A program made the position numbers and the translations under genes. This document shows, piece by piece, positions 5,965 through 13,376 of a stretch of DNA of 16,242 nucleotides. This DNA comes from DATGCT01 sp964639325. GTDB lineage: Bacteria; Patescibacteriota; Minisyncoccia; UBA6257; GWB1-50-10. Below the pieces are notes generated by a model that worked only from the letters and a program-made list of their open reading frames with translations, was not told the DNA's origin and did no database searches. Positions within the stretch are counted from its first letter, which is position 1. Each line of letters opens with the position of its first letter. Location of the stretch: contig CAZXDO010000029.1 in NCBI GenBank assembly GCA_964639325.1, forward strand, positions 1-16,242, in the 5' to 3' direction.

Positions 5965-7535
5965 TTAAGCAGTGGATTAAAAATCACCAAATTCTTTCTA
6001 TTGTTATAGGAATACTTGTTATAGGATTCCTGGTTTATGTGAATATTCTTCCCAATGAAATGTTTTGGGATGACAATGACTTTATTTTAAACAATGAATT
6101 CATTAAAGATTGGCAGCACTTTCCAAAATTATTTTCTGAAAATACGATTGCCGGAGCGGGTCTCTCCAGTGATTACTGGAGACCCGTTCTTTCTTCTTTC
6201 TTTTCAGTAGAATGGCACCTTTGGCAAGATTGGGCTCCCGGCTACCATTTTATGAGCATAGTTTTTCACCTTGCTAATAGCATTCTTTTATTTTTTATTC
6301 TTTTGTATTTATTTAAAAAGAAGAATATAGCCGGGTTAACTGCCTTAATTTTTGCTATTCATCCCTTACAAACAGAAGCTGTCTCCTATGCCGCGGGGTT
6401 AGGTGATCCGCTTCATGTTTTCTTTATGTTTTTGGGAATTGTTTTATTTATGCACGCCAAAGATAATAATAAATCTATTTTCTCGTCACCGGCATTTTGG
6501 GGATCTATACTAGCTTATGCTCTAGCTCTTATGAGTAAAGAGATCGCTATTATAATGCCGGGATTAATATTTTTAGTAGATATATTTTATAAAGAAAAGG
6601 GTAAAATTATTGGCCGTTTAAAAAAATCATTTGTTAAAATTCTTCCTTTCATTGCTTTTGCCGGTTTGTATATTTTTCTTAGAGCCACTGTTTTTAATTT
6701 TGGCAACACTTTTAATTTATATAAAGAAACTAATATTTTTACCGAAAGTATAGCAGTTAGATTTTTTACCTTCCTTAAAATATTAACCATCTATCTTAGT
6801 CTTATCTTTGTTCCTGTCGGGCTTCATATGGAACGAAGTGTTTCTATAGAAAACTCTCTTTTCAGTTTTCAAGTTTTATTAGGTCTTCTCATTTTTATCA
6901 TTCTTGTTTATTTTGCTCTTCGGCAAATTAAAAAAAGGCCGATAGTCACTTTTGGAATATTGTGGTTCTTTGTTGCTATAATACCAATGTCTAACATTAT
7001 CATCCCCATTAACGGGCTTCTCTACGAACACTGGCTTTATGTTCCTTTAATTGGAATTGTTATATCCTTTTTGTCTTTAGCTTTTGAGATTGTAAAGAAG
7101 TTGAATATAAAGAGAATAGGTACTGCTGTTCTTGTTATTTTTCTAATCTTTTTATCTGTTAAAACGATTTTAAGAAATGCTGATTGGCGTGACCCAATTA
7201 CTTTTTATAAAAAAACATTAATTTATGCTCCGGACAGCTATAGGATTATTAATAACTTAGGCATGTCATATGCTGACAAGAGAATATACGAAGAAGCAGA
7301 AAAAACCTATAAAAAGGCCATTGAATTAGAACCTGAAATGGCGGTTGCTTATCATAATTTAGGTAATTTATACATAAACACAAATAATCATAAAAGAGCA
7401 GAAGAATATTTTAAAAAAGCCATTGAAAAAGATAATGATTTTATATTCTCGTATTACCAATTATATAATCTCTATATAAAAGAAGGTGAAGAAGAGAAAG
7501 CTTTAGAAATTCTAAACTACTATCCTAGGAAATGA
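5961..7535 (+). CDS. TMTC-like GT-C membrane glycosyltransferase with C-terminal TPRs
   Basis: A 524-residue multi-pass protein resembling the TMTC/PMT-like GT-C group, which uses polyprenyl-phosphate sugars on the outer face of the membrane. After a first membrane helix (11-30) comes the acidic loop motif FWDDNDFILNN (35-45), the usual site of GT-C catalytic Asp residues, then DYWRPVLS (71-78). The family hallmark HPLQTEAVSYAAGLGDPL (134-151) follows, with SKE (192-194) and YEHWLYVPL (355-363) in later loops. About ten or more hydrophobic helices extend to residue ~400. The last ~100 residues form about three tetratricopeptide repeats (GMSYADKRIYEEAEKTYKKA, NLGNLYINTNNHKRAEEYFK and a third), expected to bind a protein partner or acceptor. 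ATGA overlaps at both ends tie it to alr and to the next GT-C gene. The acceptor and sugar are unknown. Confidence 0.75.
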   Translation: MIKQWIKNHQILSIVIGILVIGFLVYVNILPNEMFWDDNDFILNNEFIKDWQHFPKLFSENTIAGAGLSSDYWRPVLSSFFSVEWHLWQDWAPGYHFMSIVFHLANSILLFFILLYLFKKKNIAGLTALIFAIHPLQTEAVSYAAGLGDPLHVFFMFLGIVLFMHAKDNNKSIFSSPAFWGSILAYALALMSKEIAIIMPGLIFLVDIFYKEKGKIIGRLKKSFVKILPFIAFAGLYIFLRATVFNFGNTFNLYKETNIFTESIAVRFFTFLKILTIYLSLIFVPVGLHMERSVSIENSLFSFQVLLGLLIFIILVYFALRQIKKRPIVTFGILWFFVAIIPMSNIIIPINGLLYEHWLYVPLIGIVISFLSLAFEIVKKLNIKRIGTAVLVIFLIFLSVKTILRNADWRDPITFYKKTLIYAPDSYRIINNLGMSYADKRIYEEAEKTYKKAIELEPEMAVAYHNLGNLYINTNNHKRAEEYFKKAIEKDNDFIFSYYQLYNLYIKEGEEEKALEILNYYPRK

Positions 7536-9073
7536 ATTTATTTTCAAAGAAATATATAAAAATAATCCTTTTTACATTACTTATTGTATGGATGGTTATT
7601 TCCCTTGCTCGTCCCTTAAACTTGGTTAACACTGATCTAGGGCGACATCTTAAAAACGGGGAAGCGGTTTTAAGCGGACAAACCGAAGTTTTAAGCCAAA
7701 ACTTTTATTCTTATACTTACCCCAAGTATGAATTTATAAACCATCATTGGGGAAGCGGGATTATATTTTTTCTAGTCCACAACCTATTTGGTTTTAAAGG
7801 GCTTCATATTTTTTATATTTTTCTTTTTCTTTTAAGTTTCTTTTTTGTTTTTGATTTAACCAGACGTCTTATTAATTTTTATCCCGCCTTTTTTAGCGCC
7901 CTGTTTTTTATTCCTCTTATTTCCTCAAGGATTGAGATAAGACCTGAGATATTTAGTTATCTTTTTATTTCTATTTTCCTTTGGATTGTTTTCAATTATT
8001 ACAAAAATAATATTTCTTCCCGTTGGTTAATAATCCTTCCATTTTTAGCCCTATTCTGGGTTAATTTACACATTTATTTTGTTTTTGGCCTTTTTATTAT
8101 TCTTGTCTTTATTTTTAATGATTTAATCTTTAAAAAAATAACAAAAAAAACTGTAAAATTATCCAAAATAGCAGGATTTACTCTTTTAGCTTTTTTGGCA
8201 AATCCAAATTTTTTAAAAGGACTTATCTATCCTTTTAAAATAAAAACTAATTACGGTTATCAAATTTTTGAGAATCAATCAATTTGGTTTCTTGATTCTT
8301 TGGGTGTTGGAAATACAACCTTATTAACTTACTTCAAAATATTATCTCTTATTTTCATTATTGGTTTTGTTTTTTATCTTTTTCAAAAAAGAAAAGAAAA
8401 TGTTGTATTGATTTTTATATCGTTCATTTTTTTTGCATTAGCTTGGTTTATGATGAGAAACATTGCTCTTTTTGCTCTAGCAGCTCTTCCGGCATTTGGT
8501 CTTTCTTATACTTCCGTATTTAAAAAAATTAAGTTAGATAAATTAGGTATGTACTTATCAAGATTTTTTTGTGTACTTGTTTTGGTAATAATGTTTATTA
8601 TTTCCGGGTACCCTAATTATTCAACTTCTCTTGCTTTAGGAGTACCTGAAGAAAACTCTACTGCTGTGCGGTTTTTTAAAAACAATAATATCCAAGGGCC
8701 TATTTTTAACAATTATGACATCGGAAGCTTTTTAATATATTATTTATTTCCAGAAGAAAAAGTTTTTGTTGATAATAGGCCCGAGGCTTATCCGGAAGAT
8801 TTTTTCCAGAACATCTATAGGCCCCTTCAAGAAAATGAACTATTTTGGAAAAATGAAAGCCAAGAAAGGGGATTTAATGTTATATTTTTCGCTTATCATG
8901 ACTTTACTCCTTGGGCTCAAGAATTTTTAATTAACAGAGTTAAAGATTCAGAATGGATACCTGTTTTTGCTGATAAGTATTCCATTATTTTCTTAAAGGA
9001 TAATATAAAAAATAAAGAAATAATTAAAAGATACTCAATTCCTGAAGAAGCTTTTAGGATTGTAAAAAACTAA
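7532..9073 (+). CDS. GT-C-type multi-pass membrane protein, probable glycosyltransferase
   Basis: A 513-residue protein with a first membrane helix at 8-26, then a loop LVNTDLGRHLKNGEAVLSG (31-49). This resembles the 'DLGWHLrtGe' first-loop motif of a bacterial GT-C family, with Asp35 the likely catalytic acid. HHWGS (71-75) and EIRPEIFSYLFISI (about 133-146) are further family-like features. Around ten hydrophobic helices follow, and residues ~365-513 form a soluble domain. That domain has an ARFF-type segment TAVRFFKNNNIQGPIFNNYDIGSFLIY and a VDNRPEAYPEDF stretch, typical of the extracellular C-terminal part of these proteins. It starts by ATGA overlap with the TPR glycosyltransferase and is followed after 6 bases by a Dpm1-like enzyme that could make its lipid-linked sugar donor. 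Family level only; no substrate can be named. Confidence 0.65.
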   Translation: MNLFSKKYIKIILFTLLIVWMVISLARPLNLVNTDLGRHLKNGEAVLSGQTEVLSQNFYSYTYPKYEFINHHWGSGIIFFLVHNLFGFKGLHIFYIFLFLLSFFFVFDLTRRLINFYPAFFSALFFIPLISSRIEIRPEIFSYLFISIFLWIVFNYYKNNISSRWLIILPFLALFWVNLHIYFVFGLFIILVFIFNDLIFKKITKKTVKLSKIAGFTLLAFLANPNFLKGLIYPFKIKTNYGYQIFENQSIWFLDSLGVGNTTLLTYFKILSLIFIIGFVFYLFQKRKENVVLIFISFIFFALAWFMMRNIALFALAALPAFGLSYTSVFKKIKLDKLGMYLSRFFCVLVLVIMFIISGYPNYSTSLALGVPEENSTAVRFFKNNNIQGPIFNNYDIGSFLIYYLFPEEKVFVDNRPEAYPEDFFQNIYRPLQENELFWKNESQERGFNVIFFAYHDFTPWAQEFLINRVKDSEWIPVFADKYSIIFLKDNIKNKEIIKRYSIPEEAFRIVKN

Positions 9074-9079
9074 ATTATT

Positions 9080-10138
9080 ATGGAAAAACTTAACATCATA
9101 ATTCCGGCTCACAATGAAGAAAAAACTATTGAAGAGGTAATAAAAAAGGTAAAAGAATCATCTACTCCGGGTTTTGAAAAAGAAGTTATTGTGGTTAACG
9201 ACGGTTCTACAGATAATACTTTAAAAATACTGAAAGAAATTCAACCTTATTATTTATTTAACCTTATCAGTTATCCCCAAAACAAAGGAAAGGGGTTTGC
9301 CATTAAAAAAGCTCTAAATGAAATAAATGAAGGAGTGGTTTTAATTCAAGACGCCGATTTTGAATATAATCCCAAAAACTATCCAAAACTTCTTGAAGAA
9401 TATGACCCAGAAAAACAACCTGTAGTTTACGGAGCAAGAAAAACAAATCCGGAAAATCCGGGATACTTTTTTTATTTTCTAGGAAATAAAACATTAAATC
9501 ATTTCTTTAATCTTCTTTTTAGAACCTCGCTAACTGATATATATACCTGTTATAAAGTTTTTCGATATGACGTTATTAAAAAAATAGAAATTAAAAGAAA
9601 TGACTTTGCTTTTGAAGGGGAAATAACGGCAAAAATAATAAAGTCCGGATATTCCATAAAAGAAGTTCCCGTTGATTACACTCCTCGTTCTTTTAAAGAA
9701 GGAAAAAAAATAAGGTTAAAAGACGGACTTATAGGAGCTAAAGTTGTATTTCAAAACCGCCTAAATAATAATAGCTACACCTTTTTAAAATATTCATTGG
9801 GCGGGGGTTTAAGTTATGGTATTAGAATAGGAGTTACCGCTCTTCTTACAGAAATGTTTGGACTTTACTACCTTTATGGTTACATAACAGCCCTCATAAT
9901 AGCCGCCGTAGTAGGTTTTTATTACAGTTCCTATATAACCTTTAAGAAAACTGATCAAAAGATGTGGCGAGGCACAAAATTTGCCCTAACCTGGGTTGCC
10001 TTCCACTTTTTTGATGTCTTTTTAGTTTGGTTTTTAACCAATATTATCGGAATTCATTATGCTTTTTCCATCACCGCCGTAGCTATTCTCCTTTTTATCC
10101 TAAAGTTCTTCTGGTTTAAAAAAATAGTTTTTAATTAA
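9080..10138 (+). CDS. Dpm1-like GT2 glycosyltransferase fused to a GtrA membrane domain
   Basis: A 352-residue two-domain protein. Residues 1-230 are a GT-A family 2 domain: IIIPAHNEEKTI (6-17), VVNDGSTDNT (38-47) for nucleotide binding, NKGKGFAIKKAL (68-79), and metal-binding DAD at 91-93 in QDADFEYNP. This is the pattern of dolichyl/polyprenyl-phosphate mannose (or hexose) synthase, which moves a sugar from a nucleotide donor to the lipid phosphate on the cytosolic face. Residues ~233-352 contain four hydrophobic helices starting FLKYSLGGGLSYGIRI, typical of GtrA (PF04138), thought to help flip the lipid-linked sugar. The fusion fits neatly with the two GT-C genes just upstream, which need such a donor. 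It is the last gene of the operon and is followed by a terminator at 10161-10198. Confidence 0.88.
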   Translation: MEKLNIIIPAHNEEKTIEEVIKKVKESSTPGFEKEVIVVNDGSTDNTLKILKEIQPYYLFNLISYPQNKGKGFAIKKALNEINEGVVLIQDADFEYNPKNYPKLLEEYDPEKQPVVYGARKTNPENPGYFFYFLGNKTLNHFFNLLFRTSLTDIYTCYKVFRYDVIKKIEIKRNDFAFEGEITAKIIKSGYSIKEVPVDYTPRSFKEGKKIRLKDGLIGAKVVFQNRLNNNSYTFLKYSLGGGLSYGIRIGVTALLTEMFGLYYLYGYITALIIAAVVGFYYSSYITFKKTDQKMWRGTKFALTWVAFHFFDVFLVWFLTNIIGIHYAFSITAVAILLFILKFFWFKKIVFN

Positions 10139-10150
10139 AACTTATAAAAC

Positions 10151-10159
10151 TTATCCACA
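10151..10159 (+). promoter_or_regulatory. DnaA-box-like 9-mer
   Basis: TTATCCACA matches the bacterial DnaA-box consensus exactly and lies 12 bases after the stop of the GT2-GtrA gene. It is single rather than clustered, so it is not an origin. Binding is unproven. Confidence 0.3.
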
Positions 10160-10160
10160 C

Positions 10161-10198
10161 CAACTTGGGGGTGTCGGGAACCCCCACGTTGATTTTTT
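10161..10198 (+). terminator. Intrinsic terminator of the surface-glycosylation operon
   Basis: CAACTTGGGGGT (10161-10172) pairs with ACCCCCACGTTG (10180-10191) with one mismatch and a 7-base loop GTCGGGA, followed by six Ts (10193-10198). It lies 22 bases after the operon's last stop codon. Confidence 0.85.
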
Positions 10199-10211
10199 AA
10201 CCTTTAATTTT

Positions 10212-10220
10212 TGATATAAT
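10212..10220 (+). promoter_or_regulatory. Extended -10 promoter of the Nudix gene (leaderless)
   Basis: TGATATAAT is a perfect extended -10 ending six bases before ATG 10227, which predicts transcription starting on the start codon. A TTGATT at 10189-10194 is too far away (20 bases) for a good -35 and overlaps the terminator. Confidence 0.75.
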
Positions 10221-10226
10221 AAACAC

Positions 10227-10703
10227 ATGGCTAATGACCCTAATATATGTGACCATACCAGTGTTGGAATACTTGTTTGGAAAGAAGACAAACTTCTTTT
10301 AATTGAGCGCGGTGTTTTGCCAATTGGTTTTGCTCCCCCGGCCGGTCATGTTGATAGTCATGGTTCATATGAAGACGCCGCCAAGGCAGAGTTAAAAGAA
10401 GAAACTGGTTTAACTGCCATTAAGTTAAAACTTGTTCTTAAAGGAAGGATGAATAATATTTGTTCAAGAGAGGATGGAACATATCATGATTGGAAAATAT
10501 ACGAAGCCGAAACTAAAGGGAAATTAAAGAGAAACAAAAGAGAAACTAAGCAAGCCGGTTGGTACTCTAAAGAAGAAATAAAAAAGTTAATGAAAAGAAC
10601 TGAAAAATATTTTGACGGAGAGATTTCCGAAGAGAAGTGGGAAAAGAATCCGGGCATAGAGCCGGTCTGGTATGATTTTTTCAAAGACCTAGACATAGCT
10701 TAG
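10227..10703 (+). CDS. Nudix hydrolase
   Basis: A 158-residue Nudix-fold protein that should hydrolyse a nucleoside diphosphate linked to another moiety. The Nudix box runs from Gly40 to Leu62 (GHVDSHGSYEDAAKAELKEETGL). The metal-binding core ExxEET is intact (Glu56, Glu59, Glu60), but it departs from the consensus Gx5Ex7REUxEExGU: the first Glu is Gly46 and the Arg before the core is Ala55. The N-terminal strand TSVGILVWKEDKLLLIERG and the C-terminal helix are typical. The deviating box occurs in small Nudix proteins whose substrate is not known. The gene has its own leaderless-type promoter and is followed 26 bases later by thiI. Confidence 0.88.
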   Translation: MANDPNICDHTSVGILVWKEDKLLLIERGVLPIGFAPPAGHVDSHGSYEDAAKAELKEETGLTAIKLKLVLKGRMNNICSREDGTYHDWKIYEAETKGKLKRNKRETKQAGWYSKEEIKKLMKRTEKYFDGEISEEKWEKNPGIEPVWYDFFKDLDIA

Positions 10704-10716
10704 AGTTTTTAAAACC

Positions 10717-10722
10717 TATATT
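10717..10722 (+). promoter_or_regulatory. Possible -10 box of thiI
   Basis: TATATT ends seven bases before ATG 10730, similar to the leaderless spacing upstream of the neighbouring gene. No clear -35 or Shine-Dalgarno sequence is present. Read-through from the Nudix gene is the alternative. Confidence 0.35.
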
Positions 10723-10729
10723 AATAACA

Positions 10730-11911
10730 ATGGAATACAATTACCTTATTATTCATTATGCTGAAATTGGCTTAAAGGGCAAAAATAGGCCCTTTTTTGA
10801 AAATAAGCTCAAAGAAAATATTCAGAGAGCTTTTGCGGAAAATGGTATTAAATTTAAATCTATTAAAAGAGATTACGGCAGAATTATTATTAAATTGCCT
10901 GATAAATCTGATTTTGAAAATATCAGCAAAATTTTAAAGAACATTTTTGGTATTGCTAACTTTTCATATGCTTATAAGAAACCTTTAGAGATTGAAGAGA
11001 TAGAAAAATCTGCTATCGAAATGCTAAAACAAGAAAACTTTGAAACGTTTAGAATAAAAACTAAAAGAGGGAATAAAAACTTTCCCCTAGATTCAATAGA
11101 AACAGACAAAAGAATAGGCGCCTTGGTGGTAGATAAACTAAAAAAGAAAGTTAATCTTAATAAGCCCGATAAAACATTATTTATTGAAATAACTCAAAAT
11201 GAAACATTTTTGTATCTTCAAAAAAATAAAGGACTAGGAGGATTACCGGTTGGAGTCAGCAGCAAAACTCTAACTTTAATTTCCGGAGGAATTGATTCTC
11301 CGGTAGCTGCTTACCTTATGAATAAAAGGGGAGTGAAAAATATATTTATTCATTTTCACTCATACCCTTACACCAACAGAAATTCAATAGATAAAGTTAG
11401 AAAAGTTATTGATATTTTAAATAAATATCAATTTGAATCAAAATTATACCTTGTTTCTTTTGCTGGTATTCAAAAAGAAATTTTAGACAAAACTCCTGAA
11501 AAGTTTAGGATAATATTGTACCGCCGTTTTATGCTCCGCATTGCAGAAAAGATTGCAGAAAAAGAAAAAATAAATACCCTGACAACAGGTGAATCGATAG
11601 GCCAGGTTAGCTCTCAAACCTTAGAGAATATTAAAGCCATTTCCGAAGCAGTGAATATTCCTATCCTTAGACCATTAATTAGTTTTGATAAAGAAGAAAT
11701 TATAGATATTTCTAAAAAAATTGAAGTTTACGAAACCTCAATTTTACCATGCGAAGATGCTTGCACTTGGTTTATGCCGGAAAATCCTGAAATTAAAGCA
11801 AAATTAAACGAAGTTAAAAAAGCTGAAGAAAATCTCAGTGTTGAAGAATTAGTTAAAAAAGGTTTAGGCCTTACCGAACAAGAGATAATTCGGAAGAAGG
11901 CCAGTCAATGA
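10730..11911 (+). CDS. thiI: tRNA 4-thiouridine synthetase ThiI, without rhodanese domain
   Basis: A 393-residue ThiI that adenylates U8 of tRNA and inserts sulfur to make 4-thiouridine, a UV sensor. Order of parts: an N-terminal ferredoxin-like region starting YLIIHYAEIGLKGKNRPFF (5-23), a THUMP domain (about 55-165) and a PP-loop ATPase domain with SGGIDSP (185-191). Further conserved stretches are TTGESIGQVSSQTLEN (285-300) and ILPCEDACTWF (338-348), whose Cys341 is at the position of the conserved catalytic-domain cysteine. The protein ends about 45 residues later, so the C-terminal rhodanese domain of the E. coli enzyme is absent, as in the Bacillus type. Sulfur must then come directly from a cysteine desulfurase. 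The 3' end overlaps the convergent 3D-domain gene by 41 bases, with no room for a separate terminator. Confidence 0.93.
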   Translation: MEYNYLIIHYAEIGLKGKNRPFFENKLKENIQRAFAENGIKFKSIKRDYGRIIIKLPDKSDFENISKILKNIFGIANFSYAYKKPLEIEEIEKSAIEMLKQENFETFRIKTKRGNKNFPLDSIETDKRIGALVVDKLKKKVNLNKPDKTLFIEITQNETFLYLQKNKGLGGLPVGVSSKTLTLISGGIDSPVAAYLMNKRGVKNIFIHFHSYPYTNRNSIDKVRKVIDILNKYQFESKLYLVSFAGIQKEILDKTPEKFRIILYRRFMLRIAEKIAEKEKINTLTTGESIGQVSSQTLENIKAISEAVNIPILRPLISFDKEEIIDISKKIEVYETSILPCEDACTWFMPENPEIKAKLNEVKKAEENLSVEELVKKGLGLTEQEIIRKKASQ

Positions 11912-12326
11912 TTATAATTTCGGTTTCACGGATACCAAATTCCTTTGCAGCTTCCTTAGAAGGCATCCAAATATCTACGAAGTTCGTTTTTCGGCTGTGC
12001 ATCCTGTCCTTTACAACAAAAATCTTATCCCCAAACACTTCCGGAATTTGAATAGTAGAATGAAGCGGTAGGAAATTAGCTGCCACTATCCCATCCTTAA
12101 CCCTTTCTCCTGAGGCGGTAATAAAAGGAGTATCATCAGTCTCATCAGGTGAGCTGGAATAAGCAGTTAACCAAACCTTTGAAGAAAGAACTTGTGGAGC
12201 CGGTTTAATTACCTTTTCCTCTGATTCTTCCTTTTTTATGAAACCGTATCCGGTTTGATAAAATACTAATAGGGATATCAAAATTAATCCGAATACAGTT
12301 AAAAATATTTTTATTTTATGACCCAT
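11871..12326 (-). CDS. Membrane-anchored 3D-domain protein
   Basis: A 151-residue protein with one N-terminal membrane helix (6-24), a short linker and a 3D domain (PF06725, RlpA/MltA-like double-psi barrel) from about 50. 3D domains occur in cell-wall-acting enzymes such as lytic transglycosylases and Rpf/YabE-type proteins, so a role at the cell wall outside the membrane is likely. WLTAYSSSPDETDDTPFITASG (52-73) and GIVAANFLPLHSTIQIP (79-95) lead to VVKDRMHSR (104-112) and NFVDIWM (115-121). Of the three aspartates that name the domain, the second and third are present (Asp107, Asp118) but the first is Asn84. This looks like a consistent variant rather than damage, because the flanking residues are well kept. 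The 3' end overlaps thiI by 41 bases, tail to tail. Confidence 0.85.
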   Translation of the reverse strand: MGHKIKIFLTVFGLILISLLVFYQTGYGFIKKEESEEKVIKPAPQVLSSKVWLTAYSSSPDETDDTPFITASGERVKDGIVAANFLPLHSTIQIPEVFGDKIFVVKDRMHSRKTNFVDIWMPSKEAAKEFGIRETEIIIIDWPSSELSLVR

Positions 12327-12396
12327 GTTTTTTTTGGCACTTTAATTTATTACTGATTTACTGATTTAATGAATAAATTAAATTACCCAATTAAAA

Positions 12397-12413
12397 AGCC
12401 CCACTTGGGGACT
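12397..12413 (-). promoter_or_regulatory. Terminator-like hairpin at the 5' end of the 3D-protein mRNA
   Basis: Read on the minus strand, AGTCCCC-AAGT-GGGGCT forms a 7-bp stem (one G-U) followed by TTTTTAA. Its first base is one base after the predicted start of transcription (12414). It could protect the mRNA 5' end or act as an early attenuator. A 7-bp dyad ATTTAAT-N6-ATTAAAT lies further along the leader at 12364-12383. Confidence 0.5.
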
Positions 12414-12420
12414 ACAATTA

Positions 12421-12429
12421 ATTATAACA
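12421..12429 (-). promoter_or_regulatory. Extended -10 promoter of the 3D-domain gene
   Basis: On the minus strand the sequence reads TGTTATAAT, a perfect extended -10. The expected start is near 12414, giving an 88-base leader, unlike the leaderless genes in this window. Confidence 0.6.
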
Positions 12430-12475
12430 TTTTTATACCCCTATTTTAACAAAATAAAGAAATAAGTCAATAGGT

Positions 12476-13213
12476 ATGTCAATCCTTAAAAAAATTCAAA
12501 TAATTCACGAAACTAAAGATTTTATTGCCGTAAATAAACCGGCCCATCTTCTTGTACACCCTGTTTCCGGATTTTCTAAAGATAATGAGAAAACTTTAAC
12601 AAATTTTATTCTTTCAAAGTATCCAGAAGTTAAAAATGTTGGCGACCGGCCGGATATTCGTCCGGGCATTGTTCATCGTTTAGATAGAAATACATCCGGT
12701 ATTTTAATTATTGCCCACAATCAAATATTTTTTGATTATTTTAAAAACCTTTTAAAACAAAGGGAAATCAAAAAAACTTATCTTGCTTTAGTATGGGGAA
12801 AAGTTATTGAAAAAGGATTAATAACTTCTTCCATCGGTCTTAAACCTGATACCACAAGGTGGAGTACCAGAGGTAAGAATTTAAAAATGGTAAAAGAAGC
12901 CGTTACAGAATACGAACCTATAAATATTTATCACAAGAAAGATGATGATGAATTTTTCACCTTATTAAAACTAACTCCAAGAACTGGAAGAACGCACCAG
13001 TTAAGAGTTCATACTGCAAGTATTCATCACTCTATAGTAGGAGATAATATGTACGGAAAAAAAGATGATCCTTTTAACTTAGACCGCCAATTTCTTCATG
13101 CTTTATCTATAGAATTCAATAATAAAAAAGGGGAGAGGATAAAATTAGAAGCTCCCTTGCCTCAAGATCTTAATAAAGTTTTAGGCATTCTTGATATTTA
13201 TATTGAAAAATAG
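12476..13213 (+). CDS. RluA/RluD-family rRNA/tRNA pseudouridine synthase, without S4 domain
   Basis: A 245-residue pseudouridine synthase of the RluA family, which isomerises specific uridines in RNA. The core starts FIAVNKPAHLLVHPVSG (16-32). The catalytic motif PGIVHRLDRNTSGIL (63-77) contains the invariant Asp70. REIKKTYLALVWGKV and TPRTGRTHQLRVHTASIHHSIVGDNMYG are the later conserved blocks. The N-terminal S4 RNA-binding domain found in RluC/RluD is absent: the catalytic domain begins almost at residue 8, as in RluA. ATG 12476 has a weak upstream TAGG. I cannot tell which RNA position it modifies. It is transcribed divergently from the 3D-domain gene and is followed by a predicted small RNA. 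Confidence 0.92.
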   Translation: MSILKKIQIIHETKDFIAVNKPAHLLVHPVSGFSKDNEKTLTNFILSKYPEVKNVGDRPDIRPGIVHRLDRNTSGILIIAHNQIFFDYFKNLLKQREIKKTYLALVWGKVIEKGLITSSIGLKPDTTRWSTRGKNLKMVKEAVTEYEPINIYHKKDDDEFFTLLKLTPRTGRTHQLRVHTASIHHSIVGDNMYGKKDDPFNLDRQFLHALSIEFNNKKGERIKLEAPLPQDLNKVLGILDIYIEK

Positions 13214-13215
13214 CC

Positions 13216-13224
13216 TGTGGATAA
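13216..13224 (-). promoter_or_regulatory. DnaA-box-like 9-mer (minus strand)
   Basis: TGTGGATAA is the exact complement of TTATCCACA and lies two bases after the stop of the pseudouridine synthase gene. Like the copy at 10151-10159 it sits just downstream of a gene and is isolated. Confidence 0.3.
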
Positions 13225-13231
13225 CTTTTAC

Positions 13232-13260
13232 TTGATTTTATCTTCAAAAAGGACTTTAAT
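13232..13260 (+). promoter_or_regulatory. Promoter of the predicted small RNA
   Basis: TTGATT (13232-13237) and TTTAAT (13255-13260) are separated by 17 bases, close to the sigma-70 consensus. Six bases after the -10 lies 13267, the first base of the first stem-loop of the RNA. Confidence 0.6.
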
Positions 13261-13266
13261 AATTAA

Positions 13267-13358
13267 GTGAGGTAAAGCTTGTCTTTACTTCACACTGAAG
13301 AACCTGCGCCTAGCGCGGGTTCTTCATTAAAGACCCCGCTTCCCCCAGCGGGGTTTTT
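13267..13358 (+). ncRNA. Predicted ~92-nt structured small RNA, family unknown
   Basis: Three consecutive stem-loops fill this interval. Hairpin 1 (13267-13293): GTGAGGTAAAG pairs with CTTTACTTCAC, 11 bp with one G-U, loop CTTGT. Hairpin 2 (13297-13325): GAAGAACCTGCGC pairs with GCGCGGGTTCTTC, 13 bp with one U-G, loop CTA. Hairpin 3 (13333-13354): ACCCCGCT pairs with AGCGGGGT, 8 bp, loop TCCCCC, followed by a U-tract to 13358, a standard intrinsic terminator. A promoter with correct spacing places its start at 13267 exactly. No open frame is present. I do not recognise 6S, SRP, tmRNA or RNase P signatures. The alternative is a double terminator for the upstream gene, but hairpins 1 and 2 lack U-tracts. 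Confidence 0.6.
13333..13358 (+). terminator. Intrinsic terminator ending the predicted small RNA
   Basis: A perfect 8-bp G+C-rich stem with a six-base C-rich loop, followed by TTTT and then GC. It also isolates the tRNA promoter downstream from the pseudouridine synthase gene. Confidence 0.85.
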
Positions 13359-13376
13359 GCTGTAATTAATAAACTC

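Noticed and set aside
10484..10696. Minus-strand open frame inside the Nudix gene, and similar ones at 654-896, 5691-5906, 6587-6790, 9303-9494 and 15176-15379
   Set aside because: All lie opposite well-supported genes, have hydrophobic or skewed composition typical of antisense frames in AT-rich DNA, and lack family motifs.
13297..13325. The 13-bp hairpin as the terminator of the pseudouridine synthase gene
   Set aside because: It has no U-tract after the stem, and a promoter with correct spacing lies between the gene and the hairpins. A small RNA explains the arrangement better.
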